Numbered from the stretch's first letter, positions 8,427 through 16,791 are shown. The stretch: 64,000 bases of DNA from Geobacillus jurassicus NBRC 107829 (GCF_001544315.1 NZ_BCQG01000004.1:1-64000); one strand, 5' to 3'. The notes: generated by a model not told the origin, from the letters alone. Program-made: numbers and translations.

Positions 8427-8837
8427 ATGGCGGAGTTGGCCAATTGCGCGAAGTGCGGGCGGTTGTTTGTCAAACACTCTGTCCGCGACGTATGTGAATC
8501 GTGCTATCAAGAGGAAGAGAGGCAGTTTGAGCGCGTCTACGCGTTTTTGCGCAAGCGGGAAAACCGCACGGCGACGATGGCGCAAGTCGTCGAAGCGACG
8601 GGCGTGGAGGAGAAGCTGATCATCAAATGGATTCGCGCGGGGCGGCTGCAGCTCGTCCATTTCCCGAACCTCGGCTACCCGTGCGATTCCTGCGGGGCGA
8701 TCATCCGCGAAGGACGGCTGTGTGCGAGGTGTCTAAGCCAGCTGCAAGCCGATTTGCGCCGGACAGAGGCAGAAACGGAAAAAGAAGCCCGCTCCCGCCA
8801 TGCCACTTATTACACCCAAGACCATCAAGAACGCTAA
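8427..8837 (+). CDS. yvyF: YvyF, flagellar operon zinc-ribbon protein
   Basis: 136 residues. Two zinc ribbons frame the protein: CAKCGRLF with CESC near the N-terminus and CDSCG with CARC near residue 90-100. A helix-turn-helix-like segment lies between (MAQVVEATGVEEKLIIKWIRAGRL). This is the layout of YvyF (TIGR03826 family), always found just before flgM; B. subtilis work links it to regulation or assembly of flagella but its mechanism is unclear. Start ATG 8427 lies 6 bases after GGGAGGGG. Confidence 0.85.
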   Translation: MAELANCAKCGRLFVKHSVRDVCESCYQEEERQFERVYAFLRKRENRTATMAQVVEATGVEEKLIIKWIRAGRLQLVHFPNLGYPCDSCGAIIREGRLCARCLSQLQADLRRTEAETEKEARSRHATYYTQDHQER

Positions 8838-8861
8838 ACATTTCCGCCAATTTTCCGATAT
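8835..8861 (+). promoter_or_regulatory. SigD-type promoter of flgM operon
   Basis: TAAA (8835-8838), 15-base spacer, TCCGATAT (8854-8861). One mismatch to GCCGATAT. It overlaps the yvyF stop and would make flgM autoregulated through SigD. Confidence 0.75.
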
Positions 8862-8908
8862 AAATAGTAGTGCGAAGCGAAGAGCATCGGTCAAGCGAGG
8901 TGAACGAA

Positions 8909-9175
8909 ATGAAAATCCATCATATCGGCCCGATGAGCGTCAATCCATACCAGCGCCAGCTCGCAAAAACAGAGCGGCTGGCGGCGGGGAAGGCGTCTAG
9001 CGATAAAGTGGAAATTTCGAAAGAAGCGAAAGAGCTGCAAGAAGCGGCAGGCTGGGAACAGGCGCGGCAGGCGAAACTCGAAGAGCTGCGGCAACAAATT
9101 GAAAGCGGCACATACCAAGTCGACCCGAAGGCGGTCGCGAAGCGGATGATCGACTATTACCGAAACAACCGATAA
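8909..9175 (+). CDS. flgM: FlgM, anti-sigma-D factor
   Basis: 88 residues. FlgM holds SigD inactive until the hook is complete. The N-terminus is unstructured (MKIHHIGPMSVNPYQ); the C-terminal sigma-binding helices include SSDKVEISKEAKELQ and LEELRQQIESGTYQVDPKAVAKRMIDYY, both family signatures. Start ATG 8909 follows GCGAGGTGA. First gene of an operon with flgN, flgK and flgL. Confidence 0.93.
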   Translation: MKIHHIGPMSVNPYQRQLAKTERLAAGKASSDKVEISKEAKELQEAAGWEQARQAKLEELRQQIESGTYQVDPKAVAKRMIDYYRNNR

Positions 9176-9187
9176 AGGAAGCGGGTC

Positions 9188-9658
9188 ATGATGACGTTTA
9201 CGACGCTCATCCGTCTTTTGCGGGCGCACATCGAGCTGCATGAAAGCTTGTTGGCGCTTTCGCGGCGGAAAACGGAAGCATTGAAGAAAAACGATATCGA
9301 GGCGCTGTCGGCCTTGCTTGCGGACGAGCAAAAACATATATTGGCCATTCGCCAACTCGAAGAACGGCGGCAGCGCTGGCTGAAGGAGGTGCTCGGCGAC
9401 GAGGCGGCGACCGTCGTCCGATGCATCACCATGGCAAAAGGCAAGGAGCGCGAGGAGCTAAGCGAGTGCCATAAGCGGCTCAAAGCGACGGTGGAAGCGG
9501 TGGCCGAGGTGAATGAGTTGAATCGTCAGCTCATTGAGCAGTCGCTTCAGTTTGTCACCGCCATGATCGAGACGTTCGCTCCGACGCCGTCCACTTACAG
9601 CCGCACGCAACAATACACGCCGACGCCTGAGCGCCCGCTGTTTGAATCAAAAGCGTAA
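9188..9658 (+). CDS. flgN: FlgN, export chaperone for hook-filament junction proteins
   Basis: 156 residues, almost entirely helical, starting at tandem ATGs (9188/9191) after AAAGGAAGCGG. FlgN (YvyG) binds the C-termini of FlgK and FlgL and keeps them export-ready. The pattern RLLRAHIELHESLLALSRRK...ALKKNDIEALSALLADEQ is typical of the family's coiled helices. A short proline-rich tail follows residue 135. Between flgM and flgK as in B. subtilis. Confidence 0.88.
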   Translation: MMTFTTLIRLLRAHIELHESLLALSRRKTEALKKNDIEALSALLADEQKHILAIRQLEERRQRWLKEVLGDEAATVVRCITMAKGKEREELSECHKRLKATVEAVAEVNELNRQLIEQSLQFVTAMIETFAPTPSTYSRTQQYTPTPERPLFESKA

Positions 9659-9669
9659 GGAGGGGAACA

Positions 9670-11265
9670 ATGCTCTCGACATTCCATGGCCTTGAAGCCG
9701 CCCGGCGCGCTATGATGGCCCAACAAGCCGCCTTGTACACGACAGGGCATAACATCGCCAACGCCAATACGGAAGGGTACACACGACAGCGCGTCCAATT
9801 GCGGCCGACGCCGCCGTTCCCAACGCCTGGGCTCAACCACCCGAACATCCCTGGGCAAATGGGGACAGGGGTCGAAGCGTCGTCGGTTGAACGGGTGCGC
9901 GAATACTTTTTGGACGTCCAATACCGCGGCGAAAACAGCAAACTCGGCTATTGGGAAGCGCGGGCTGATGCGGTCGCTAAAATGGAAGATATTATGAACG
10001 AACCGTCCGACAGCGGACTGGCGAAAACGATGGACCAGTTTTGGCAAGCCCTCCAAGACTTGAGCACCCATCCGGAGAACGAAGGAGCGCGCTCCGTCGT
10101 CCGCCAGCGCGGATTGGCAGTTGTGGAGACGTTCCATTACTTGTCCAATTCACTCACGCAAATCCGTGAGGACATCGGTTCGCAAATCGGGGTGGCGGTG
10201 ACGGAAATCAACTCCCTTTTGCGCCAAATCAGCGCCTTAAACGAACGAATTGCCGAAATCGAGCCGAATGGCTATTTGCCCAACGACTTGTATGATGAGC
10301 GCGATCGATTGATCGACCAGCTGTCGCAGTTCGTCGATATACAAGTCGAAAAACATCCGGTCGGCGGCAACGCCTCGCCCGCGGCGGAAGGAATATATGA
10401 TGTCTATATGTTAAACGGCAATGAAAAAGTATATCTCGTGCAAGGGCGCACCTCCTCGGCCGTGTCGTTCCCGGACGGCAGCGATGTCGACGGCGATGGC
10501 GTGAAGGAAATGCCTCCTAATACGGGGGTGGGGAACATCACGATCGGCGCGAACACTGTCGCGTTTTCCTCCCTCCCGAACGGCAAACTGCGCGGGCTGA
10601 TCGAAGGATATGGCTACCAAAACGGAACAGATGCCAACGGCCAACCGATCATCAAGGGGCTTTATCCCGACATGCTCGCCAATCTGGACAAGCTCGCCTA
10701 CACGTTCGGCACCTTGTTCAACAACGTGCATCAACAAGGCTACGGCCTGAACGGAAGCACGAATCACCTGTTTTTTGCCGGGCTGGGCGGGGTGAACGGC
10801 GCGGCGAAAACGATCACGCTCGCAGCCGACATAGACGATTTAGCGAACATCGCCGCGGCGACGAAAAGCGGGGAGTCGGGAAATGGCAACAATGCCATCA
10901 ATCTGGCCAACGTCCGCAGCCTGCTTTTGTCCAATGCAACCGTTTCGCTGCAAGACGGAATATCGGTCGACCTTGCATCGCTTAGCCTGCCGCTTTCCTC
11001 GGGAACGGTCGAAACGAACTACCAAGGCTGGATCGGGCAGCTTGGCGTTGACGGCGAACAGGCGAATCGAATGAAAAGCAACAGCGAAACGCTGCGCCAG
11101 TCGGTTGAAGAAAAGCGCCAGTCGGTGAGCTCGGTGTCGCTTGACGAAGAGATGATGAACATGATCAAATTCCAGCACGCCTACAACGCCGCGGCAAGGC
11201 AAATCACGGTGATTGACGAAATGCTCGATAAAATCATCAACGGCATGGGCGTGGTTGGAAGGTAG
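9670..11265 (+). CDS. flgK: FlgK, hook-filament junction protein 1
   Basis: 531 residues, full length. N-terminal rod/hook signature FHGLEAARRAMMAQQAALYTT followed by GHNIANANTEGYTRQRV; C-terminal signature SSVSLDEEMMNMIKFQHAYNAAARQITVIDEM. Exported by the flagellar type III system and placed at the hook tip. Ribosome site AAGGAGGGG at 9658-9666. Directly abuts flgL. Confidence 0.95.
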   Translation: MLSTFHGLEAARRAMMAQQAALYTTGHNIANANTEGYTRQRVQLRPTPPFPTPGLNHPNIPGQMGTGVEASSVERVREYFLDVQYRGENSKLGYWEARADAVAKMEDIMNEPSDSGLAKTMDQFWQALQDLSTHPENEGARSVVRQRGLAVVETFHYLSNSLTQIREDIGSQIGVAVTEINSLLRQISALNERIAEIEPNGYLPNDLYDERDRLIDQLSQFVDIQVEKHPVGGNASPAAEGIYDVYMLNGNEKVYLVQGRTSSAVSFPDGSDVDGDGVKEMPPNTGVGNITIGANTVAFSSLPNGKLRGLIEGYGYQNGTDANGQPIIKGLYPDMLANLDKLAYTFGTLFNNVHQQGYGLNGSTNHLFFAGLGGVNGAAKTITLAADIDDLANIAAATKSGESGNGNNAINLANVRSLLLSNATVSLQDGISVDLASLSLPLSSGTVETNYQGWIGQLGVDGEQANRMKSNSETLRQSVEEKRQSVSSVSLDEEMMNMIKFQHAYNAAARQITVIDEMLDKIINGMGVVGR

Positions 11266-11274
11266 GTGGATATC

Positions 11275-12168
11275 ATGCGCATCACGCAAAGCATGTTAGC
11301 GAACAATATGCTTAAACAAATCAGTCGAAGCTACGAGAATTTAGACAAATACCAAACCCAACTGTCGACGGGGAAAAAAATCACCCGTCCGTCCGACGAT
11401 CCGGTCGTGGCGATGAAAGGGATCGCCTATCGCTCGAATTTGGCGGAAGTCGAGCAGTTCAAACGCAATTTTTCCGAAGCGTACAACTGGGTGGAGAACT
11501 CCGATTCCGCGCTCGATAAGGCGACGCAGGTGCTGCAGCGCATCCGCGAGCTCGTCGTTCAGGCGAGCAACGATACGTACGAAGAAACGCAGCGCCAGGC
11601 GATCGCCAAAGAAGTGCGGCAGCTGACGGAGCATTTGGTGACGATCGCCAATACGAAAGTCGGCGACAAATACATTTTCAACGGCGCGAAAACGACCGAA
11701 CCGCCAGTCAAGGTGAATGCCGATGGCACGATTTCGGTGTCGACGAATGATCAACAGTTGAACATCGAGCTGGCCAAAGGCATTTACATCCCGGTCAACA
11801 TTCCTCCTAGTGCGGCGTTTGGGGCAGGCAGCGGATTGTTTTCCGACTTGCAAAATTTGGCCGCTTCATTGGAAAATTCAAGCACGACAGGGGATGACCT
11901 AACGGGCTATTTAGACAAGCTCGACACCCATCTCACCAACTTGCTCGGTGTCCGCTCTGAACTTGGTGCGCGCATGAATCGGATCGAGCTGATGGAAGAC
12001 CGCATCGACAGCCAACAAGTGATCGCGGAAAAAATGCTGTCGGACAACGAAGACGTCGATCTCGAAAAAGTCATCACCGACTTAAAAACGCAAGAAAGCG
12101 TCCACCGCGCGGCGTTGGCGGTCGGCGCGCGCGTCATCCAGCCGACATTGGTCGACTTTTTGCGCTAA
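11275..12168 (+). CDS. flgL: FlgL, hook-filament junction protein 3
   Basis: 297 residues. N-terminal flagellin-like motif MRITQSMLANNMLKQISRSYENLDKYQTQL then GKKITRPSDDPVVAMKG; C-terminal AEKMLSDNEDVDLEKVITDLKTQESVHRAAL is diagnostic of FlgL. I use ATG 11275 because TAGGTGGA lies just before it; the GTG at 11266 would overlap that site. Joins FlgK to the filament. Confidence 0.93.
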   Translation: MRITQSMLANNMLKQISRSYENLDKYQTQLSTGKKITRPSDDPVVAMKGIAYRSNLAEVEQFKRNFSEAYNWVENSDSALDKATQVLQRIRELVVQASNDTYEETQRQAIAKEVRQLTEHLVTIANTKVGDKYIFNGAKTTEPPVKVNADGTISVSTNDQQLNIELAKGIYIPVNIPPSAAFGAGSGLFSDLQNLAASLENSSTTGDDLTGYLDKLDTHLTNLLGVRSELGARMNRIELMEDRIDSQQVIAEKMLSDNEDVDLEKVITDLKTQESVHRAALAVGARVIQPTLVDFLR

Positions 12169-12193
12169 GCTAGCTTCCCGCTAGCTTTTTTTC
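12167..12193 (+). terminator. Terminator after flgL
   Basis: Perfect 8-bp stem AAGCTAGC/GCTAGCTT with TTCCC loop, followed by a run of T. It overlaps the flgL stop codon and should separate the flgM-flgL unit from yviE. Confidence 0.75.
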
Positions 12194-12211
12194 ACCGAAA
12201 GGAGGAAGAAG

Positions 12212-12766
12212 ATGCGCATTTCGCAGCTCAGGATGGAAGCGACGTACGCCAAGCTGGCGATCTCAACCGTTCCTGCAAAGCTTGACATCACCCAGCCGCC
12301 AGCTGAGGTGACGATCGAACAGCCGCCTGCCGAAATGAGCGTCACTTCTATTCCCGCGCGCTTGACGATCGACCAGTCGCTGGCATGGGCGGCGGTGAAC
12401 AACAAGCACGTGTTCCAGTTGATCAAAGACGCCGCCGATCGCGGGCGCCAAGCGGTGCTTGATTACATCGAGCGCGCCGCCGTCCAAGGCGATGAGCTCA
12501 TGCGCATTGAAAACGGCGGCGATCCGCTCGCCGATCAAGCCGCGGCCAACAGCGAAGGCTCCCCGTTCGAGTTTAACATCGCCCTCGTCCCGCCGCCGTT
12601 TAGCGTGAAGGTGGACTACGAACCCGGGCAGCTCGACATCGACTGGCACATCCAAAAGCCGCGCATTGCCGTGAACACGCATGCGCCGATCATCCGTTAC
12701 CAACAAGGAACGGTCAAGATCGATCTCGCCCAGCGCCCGTCGCTTCACATAGACGTCGTCATTTGA
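12212..12766 (+). CDS. yviE: YviE, flagellar-cluster protein (DUF6470)
   Basis: 184 residues. The N-terminus carries short repeated beta-type units (AKLDITQPPAEVTIEQPPAEM, then PARLTID), with a helical middle and a repeated-style C-terminal half. YviE is always next to fliW; its role is not established. Ribosome site AAAGGAGGAAG before ATG 12212. First of a yviE-fliW-csrA unit. Confidence 0.85.
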   Translation: MRISQLRMEATYAKLAISTVPAKLDITQPPAEVTIEQPPAEMSVTSIPARLTIDQSLAWAAVNNKHVFQLIKDAADRGRQAVLDYIERAAVQGDELMRIENGGDPLADQAAANSEGSPFEFNIALVPPPFSVKVDYEPGQLDIDWHIQKPRIAVNTHAPIIRYQQGTVKIDLAQRPSLHIDVVI

Positions 12767-12787
12767 CGAAAACAGGAGGAACAAGCC

Positions 12788-13222
12788 ATGAACATCGACA
12801 CGAAATACCACGGAACGATGGCGGTGAACGAACAAGACATCATCCGCTTCCCCCACGGCCTGCCCGGATTCGCGGACGAGAAGCGGTTCGTCCTTCTCCC
12901 GCTCGCCGACACGCCGTTTGTCATCTTGCAGTCGGTCGACACGCCTGCCCTTGGGTTTGTGTTAATTGAGCCGTTTTCGTACTTTCCAGCGTACGAATTT
13001 GAACTCGACGAGGCAACGGTCGAACAGCTCGGCATCGAAAGCGAACGCGACGTCGCGGTGTACGTCATCCTCACCGTCGCCGAACCGTTCCACGAGACAA
13101 CGGCCAACTTGCAGGCGCCGGTGGTCATCAACGTCCGAAAACGAACTGGCAAGCAAGTGATCTTAACCAACACCCCATACAAAACGAAACATCGCCTCTT
13201 CCCGGAAAAAGTGGCGACGTAA
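12788..13222 (+). CDS. fliW: FliW, flagellin-binding antagonist of CsrA
   Basis: 144 residues. FliW binds either CsrA, blocking it, or flagellin; when flagellin is exported FliW is freed to relieve CsrA repression of hag. Typical stretches: [19 protein letters not shown] near residue 19 and [20 protein letters not shown] near 117. Good AACAGGAGGA ribosome site. Immediately upstream of csrA. Confidence 0.95.
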   Translation: MNIDTKYHGTMAVNEQDIIRFPHGLPGFADEKRFVLLPLADTPFVILQSVDTPALGFVLIEPFSYFPAYEFELDEATVEQLGIESERDVAVYVILTVAEPFHETTANLQAPVVINVRKRTGKQVILTNTPYKTKHRLFPEKVAT

Positions 13223-13235
13223 AGGAGGCGGCCCG

Positions 13236-13475
13236 ATGCTTGTCTTAACGCGCAAAATCAAAGAAGCGATCCAAATCGGCGATGACATCGAAATCACCGT
13301 CCTCGCCATTCAAGGCGATCAGGTGAAGCTCGGCATCAACGCTCCAAAACATATCGACATCCACCGCAAAGAAGTGTATCTTGCCATCCAAGCGGAAAAC
13401 AACGCTGCCTCCGAAGCGTCCGAAACGTCGCTTGCCGAACTGACCGCCAAGCTGAAACAATGGAACACCTCATAA
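13236..13475 (+). CDS. csrA: CsrA, translational repressor of flagellin
   Basis: 79 residues. RNA-binding dimer that recognises GGA in hairpin loops. [23 protein letters not shown] and [19 protein letters not shown] are the canonical strands; residues for RNA contact (N-terminal LTRK and the IHRKE segment) are present. Ribosome site AAAGGAGGCGG. Ends in a Rho-independent terminator, then hag with a probable CsrA hairpin in its leader. Confidence 0.96.
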   Translation: MLVLTRKIKEAIQIGDDIEITVLAIQGDQVKLGINAPKHIDIHRKEVYLAIQAENNAASEASETSLAELTAKLKQWNTS

Positions 13476-13482
13476 ACGAATC

Positions 13483-13507
13483 AGGCGCCCAAGCGGCGCT
13501 TTTTTTG
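13483..13507 (+). terminator. Terminator after csrA
   Basis: Seven-bp stem (13483-13489 with 13495-13501, one G-T pair), loop CAAGC, followed by a T-run. Separates csrA from hag. Confidence 0.75.
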
Positions 13508-13539
13508 TCACCATCGACAAAAAATTTAAATTTCCCTAT

Positions 13540-13565
13540 TAAACTTCCAAAAAACGCGCCGATAT
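13540..13565 (+). promoter_or_regulatory. SigD-type promoter of hag
   Basis: TAAA (13540-13543), 14-base spacer, GCCGATAT (13558-13565). Slightly short spacer, perfect -10. Gives a leader of about 100 bases. Confidence 0.8.
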
Positions 13566-13629
13566 AAAAAGTGAACGCGGCATAGCGAAGAAAGGCGGCC
13601 GACTTTCTTCCTATCCGCGGAATCTATCA

Positions 13630-13670
13630 TTCCACAAGGACGTGGAAGAAAAATCATTTCAAGGAGGAAG
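13630..13670 (+). promoter_or_regulatory. CsrA-binding hairpin and Shine-Dalgarno in hag leader
   Basis: A six-bp stem TTCCAC/GTGGAA (13630-13635/13642-13647) exposes hexaloop AAGGAC, the form CsrA prefers. A second GGA lies in the Shine-Dalgarno AAGGAGGA (13661-13668). Two GGA sites, one a looped anchor and one on the ribosome site, is the arrangement known for B. subtilis hag. Confidence 0.75.
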
Positions 13671-13675
13671 AGAAC

Positions 13676-15046
13676 ATGAGAATCAACCACAACATCGCGG
13701 CGTTGAATACGTATCGCCAACTGACGATCGGTCAAGGCGCCGCAGCGAAAAACATGGAAAAACTGTCTTCCGGTCTGCGCATTAACCGTGCGGGCGATGA
13801 CGCAGCAGGCTTGGCCATCTCGGAAAAAATGAGAGGGCAAATTCGTGGGTTGGAGCAAGCAAGCCGCAATGCGCAGGATGGGATCTCGTTGATCCAAACG
13901 GCAGAGGGTGCGTTGAATGAAACACATGCGATTTTGCAGCGGATGAGGGAGCTCGCAGTACAAGCTTCCAACGATACTAATACAGCAGATGATCGGGCAG
14001 AGATTCAAAAAGAAATCGATCAATTAGTGTCGGAAATTGACCGAATTTCTACCGACACGGAATTTAACACTAAAAAATTGTTAAATGGTGATATGGGCAA
14101 GGTAGCAACTAAAACGGGTGGTACGGCTGTTTTAACTAACCTACAGGCTACCGGTGCTGATTTAGATAGCGGTAACTATACTATTACATTAACAAATACT
14201 GGTACAGATACAATTACTGTAACATCAGGTGCAACAGCCGTAACTACCTCCACGATTCAAGATAACATTAGTGTGGCTAGTGGAGCAACTATTAAATATG
14301 GACAATACACATTAAACGTAACAAACTACAATAGCTCAGCTAATACAGCTGATTTCGAATTAATCGGTCCAGACGGGACAACTACTAGGGTTACAGGTTC
14401 TTCTACAAATTCAGGTACATTGAATATCGGCGGGCTTGCAATTGATGTAGGGACGGAGAATATTATTGGAAATGGTACAGTTAAGTTTACCTTGTCTGCA
14501 AATGGACTGGATATAGATTTATCTGGAGATAAGACGGTGAACTTAGCTACATTTAACTATACTGGTGGGACGATTAATCTTGGAGGATTTGAGTTTGAGT
14601 TGTTAACCAATCATGGCTCGACGGGTGATACTGCTAGTTATACTGTTGTGAATAATGCTGTTAAATTTCATATTGGTGCAAACTCTGATCAAAGTACTCA
14701 ATTAGCCATTAACAATATGAGTTCAACTGCATTAGGCGTCAACGGTATCAACGTAACCAACCAGACTGGTGCTAACACAGCGATTACTACGATTGATAAT
14801 GCTATTCAGCGTGTATCGTCGGAGCGTTCTAAACTGGGGGCAGTTCAAAATAGATTAGAACACACGATTAACAATTTAGGAACTGCTGCGGAAAACTTGA
14901 CAGCGTCTGAATCCCGCATCCGCGACGTCGACATGGCGAAAGAAATGATGGAATTTACGAAAAACAACATTTTGGCGCAAGCGGCGCAAGCGATGTTGGC
15001 TCAAGCAAATAGCCAGCCGCAAGGAGTATTGCAGTTATTAAGATAA
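13676..15046 (+). CDS. hag: Main flagellin Hag (unspliced reading)
   Basis: 456 residues. Complete conserved ends (INHNIAALNTYRQL, LSSGLRINRAGDDAAGLAIS; ESRIRDVDMAKEMMEFTKNNI, QPQGVLQLLR) around a large Thr/Asn/Gly-rich surface domain (about residues 140-370). The DNA of this central part is far richer in A and T than the flanks, suggesting allele exchange. Likely a SigD gene under CsrA control. The last 15 codons plus the stop (from 15002) appear to lie inside a group I intron; removal of 15002-15392 would replace the tail QANSQPQGVLQLLR with QANQQPQGVLQLLR from the downstream exon, so either RNA makes an almost identical protein. Confidence 0.95.
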   Translation: MRINHNIAALNTYRQLTIGQGAAAKNMEKLSSGLRINRAGDDAAGLAISEKMRGQIRGLEQASRNAQDGISLIQTAEGALNETHAILQRMRELAVQASNDTNTADDRAEIQKEIDQLVSEIDRISTDTEFNTKKLLNGDMGKVATKTGGTAVLTNLQATGADLDSGNYTITLTNTGTDTITVTSGATAVTTSTIQDNISVASGATIKYGQYTLNVTNYNSSANTADFELIGPDGTTTRVTGSSTNSGTLNIGGLAIDVGTENIIGNGTVKFTLSANGLDIDLSGDKTVNLATFNYTGGTINLGGFEFELLTNHGSTGDTASYTVVNNAVKFHIGANSDQSTQLAINNMSSTALGVNGINVTNQTGANTAITTIDNAIQRVSSERSKLGAVQNRLEHTINNLGTAAENLTASESRIRDVDMAKEMMEFTKNNILAQAAQAMLAQANSQPQGVLQLLR

Positions 15047-15392
15047 CGGCTGGATATTTGCAGGGCGTCTTAGCTGGAAACGGCTAAGAGGATCACTGGG
15101 TGAATTGCTGGGACCCCCTAAAGCTTTCCTTGCCACAACGTAGCTGGAAACGGCAGGCGTGACGGCTTGAAAAAAGGAAAGATGCAACAATGGGCAACCA
15201 GCAGCCAAGCTCCTGTCCCGAAAGGGTGGAGAAGGTTCAACGACTAGGACATACCACCTAAGGCGAAACGCTATGGTGATGAAGTCCGTAGGGGAGGCAA
15301 GCGCCGAACCGAAGCGCCCAGCCCTTCGCCAGCGGCAAGCTGGAAAGGTGAAGATGTAGTCTACACAACGTTCGAAAGACGTTGAGGCATGG
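15002..15392 (+). ncRNA. Group I intron at the 3' end of hag
   Basis: Core elements are readable. P: AATTGCTGGGAC (about 15102-15113), whose TGCTGG pairs with CCAGCA downstream to form P4. Hairpin CTCC...GGAG with a CCCGAAAGGG tip as P6. R: GGTTCAACGACTAG; S: AAGATGTAGTCTA; these supply P7 (GACTA/TAGTC). P2-like hairpin 15068-15089 with a GAAA tetraloop, and P9 stem CAACG/CGTTG (15366-15385). The only junction that gives an in-frame flagellin, a U before the intron and a G at its end is T15001/G15392. Length would be 391 bases with no internal protein beyond the flagellin tail. I recall a published self-splicing group I intron in a G. stearothermophilus flagellin gene. Exact ends are inferred. 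Confidence 0.85.
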
Positions 15393-15437
15393 CAAGCCAA
15401 CCAACAACCACAAGGAGTATTGCAATTGCTTCGTTAA
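15393..15437 (+). other. hag: hag exon 2
   Basis: Fifteen codons encoding QANQQPQGVLQLLR and TAA, in frame with hag if the intron is removed after codon GCT ending at 15001. Differs from the intron-encoded tail at one residue (Q for S) and at several silent positions. Confidence 0.75.
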
Positions 15438-15453
15438 TCATAGCGAAACGCAA

Positions 15454-15486
15454 AGAGACCTTAGGTTATCTAGGGTCTCTTTTTTC
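15454..15486 (+). terminator. hag terminator
   Basis: Eleven-bp stem 15454-15464/15470-15480 with one G-T pair, loop GTTAT, followed by TTTTTT. Lies just after exon 2, supporting exon 2 as the ancestral gene end. Confidence 0.85.
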
Positions 15487-15495
15487 ATGAACACC

Positions 15496-15921
15496 TTATT
15501 TATCTTTTATCTCTCTCCATTTATACACAACAGACCAATAGCTTCTTTGCAGAGCGTCTGCGATTTCTTGGATCGTAGCTCCTTTTTGCTTCATTTCTTT
15601 CAATAACCGTATTTCTTCAATGGAATATGGTTTCACGCGCTCGGTGCTGCTAACGAAAATATCGAAATCCGGAAGCTTGCTTTTCCATTTGCGTTTCTCT
15701 GCTTTAAGTCGTTCGTTCCAGTTGGTTTTGTAATACATAGAAGGGCAGTCATGAATAACAGGGGCGATCGTTTCAAGAAAGTGGAACGTATCTTTGACCG
15801 ATGTCGTTTTTAAAATACTGCCTTGGCCATCGGGACGTTTGCTTAAGCGAAACGTGATGCCGAAATGAGTAAAAATGTGGTTCTGTAATTGTTGCAGTTC
15901 ATGGGGCGGGTAGCATTGCAA
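15496..15921 (-). pseudogene. C-terminal fragment of a LAGLIDADG-type endonuclease-like protein with HTH
   Basis: The readable 141 codons resemble the last third of a LAGLIDADG homing endonuclease (LQNHIFTHFGITFRLSKRP, then FHFLETIAPVIHDCPSMYYKT), followed by a basic linker and a helix-turn-helix (QEIADALQRSYWSVVYKWRE). No LAGLIDADG helix itself remains and the frame opens upstream only into sequence antisense to the pseC remnant, so the N-terminal part has been deleted at about 15920. It lies next to the hag intron on the opposite strand and could be the remnant of a mobility gene for it. Family assignment is by memory of the pattern only. Confidence 0.45.
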
Positions 15922-15922
15922 G

Positions 15923-16612
15923 GATGCCGCCCATTCTTTAGGAGCTTGTTATAAAGGAAAAAAAGTAGGCTCGTTAGCAGATATGACGATGTTCAGCTTT
16001 CATCCTGTCAAGCCTATTACGACGGGTGAGGGTGGCGTTATTGTCACTGATCATGAAGAATACTACCTTAAATTAAAACGTTTTCGTACGCATGGGATTA
16101 CAACGGAGAATGTAAGAAAGAATGAAGGGCCTTGGTATTATGAGATGGTGGATCTTGGCTACAATTACCGAATGACGGATGTGCAGGCAGCGCTCGGGCT
16201 TAGCCAATTGACAAAGCTTGATGCATTTGTGCAGAAACGGCGGGAAATTGCCGCGATGTATCATGAGGCGTTTTCTCGCATTCCTGGGGTGCGCATTCCT
16301 TATCAGCTTCCGTATGTGGACTCAAGCTGGCATTTATACGTGCTTCAGTTGCAATTAGAGAATTTTCGGGTGGGACGCAAAGAGATATTTGAAGCGTTGC
16401 GGGCAGAAAATATCGGAGTGCACGTTCATTACATTCCGGTTTATTTTCACCCTTATTATCAACAATTAGGATATAAGAAAGGAATTTGCCCGGTTGCGGA
16501 AAAGTGGTATGAAGCGGTGTTAACGATTCCCCTTTTTCCGAAAATGAGCGAATATGATATTCGAACAGTTATGGAAGGGGTGAACAAAGTGCTCTCCTTT
16601 TATCGAAAATAA
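15923..16612 (+). pseudogene. pseC: PseC-like aminotransferase, 5'-truncated
   Basis: The frame reads DAAHSLGACYKGKKVGS, then FSFHPVKPITTGEGG with the PLP-binding lysine, through a complete C-terminus. This matches the second part of PseC, the UDP-4-amino-sugar transaminase of pseudaminic acid synthesis (DegT/DnrJ/EryC1 family, about 380-400 residues). About 230 codons survive; the first ~160 are gone and the break coincides with the break in the neighbouring endonuclease fragment. No start or ribosome site. In related strains flagellin-glycosylation genes lie between hag and flaG, so this is probably the scar of their deletion. Confidence 0.8.
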
Positions 16613-16634
16613 CGAGGTTTGCCACCTCGTTTTC
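16611..16634 (+). terminator. Terminator after the pseC remnant
   Basis: Perfect 8-bp stem AACGAGGT/ACCTCGTT with TTGCC loop, then TTCATTTT. Confidence 0.7.
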
Positions 16635-16791
16635 ATTTTACGGAAGCAGCTTTCTGAGTTTTATTGGTGATCACGGCAGGAAGTTGCTATGGGAATGGAG
16701 AAAGTAAAAATACGGTTTCATGATTTAGGTATCGTTAAGGATTTTGGCCTCAGGTTATCAGGGGCAATATCGTCCTTGTTGTCAGGTTATC

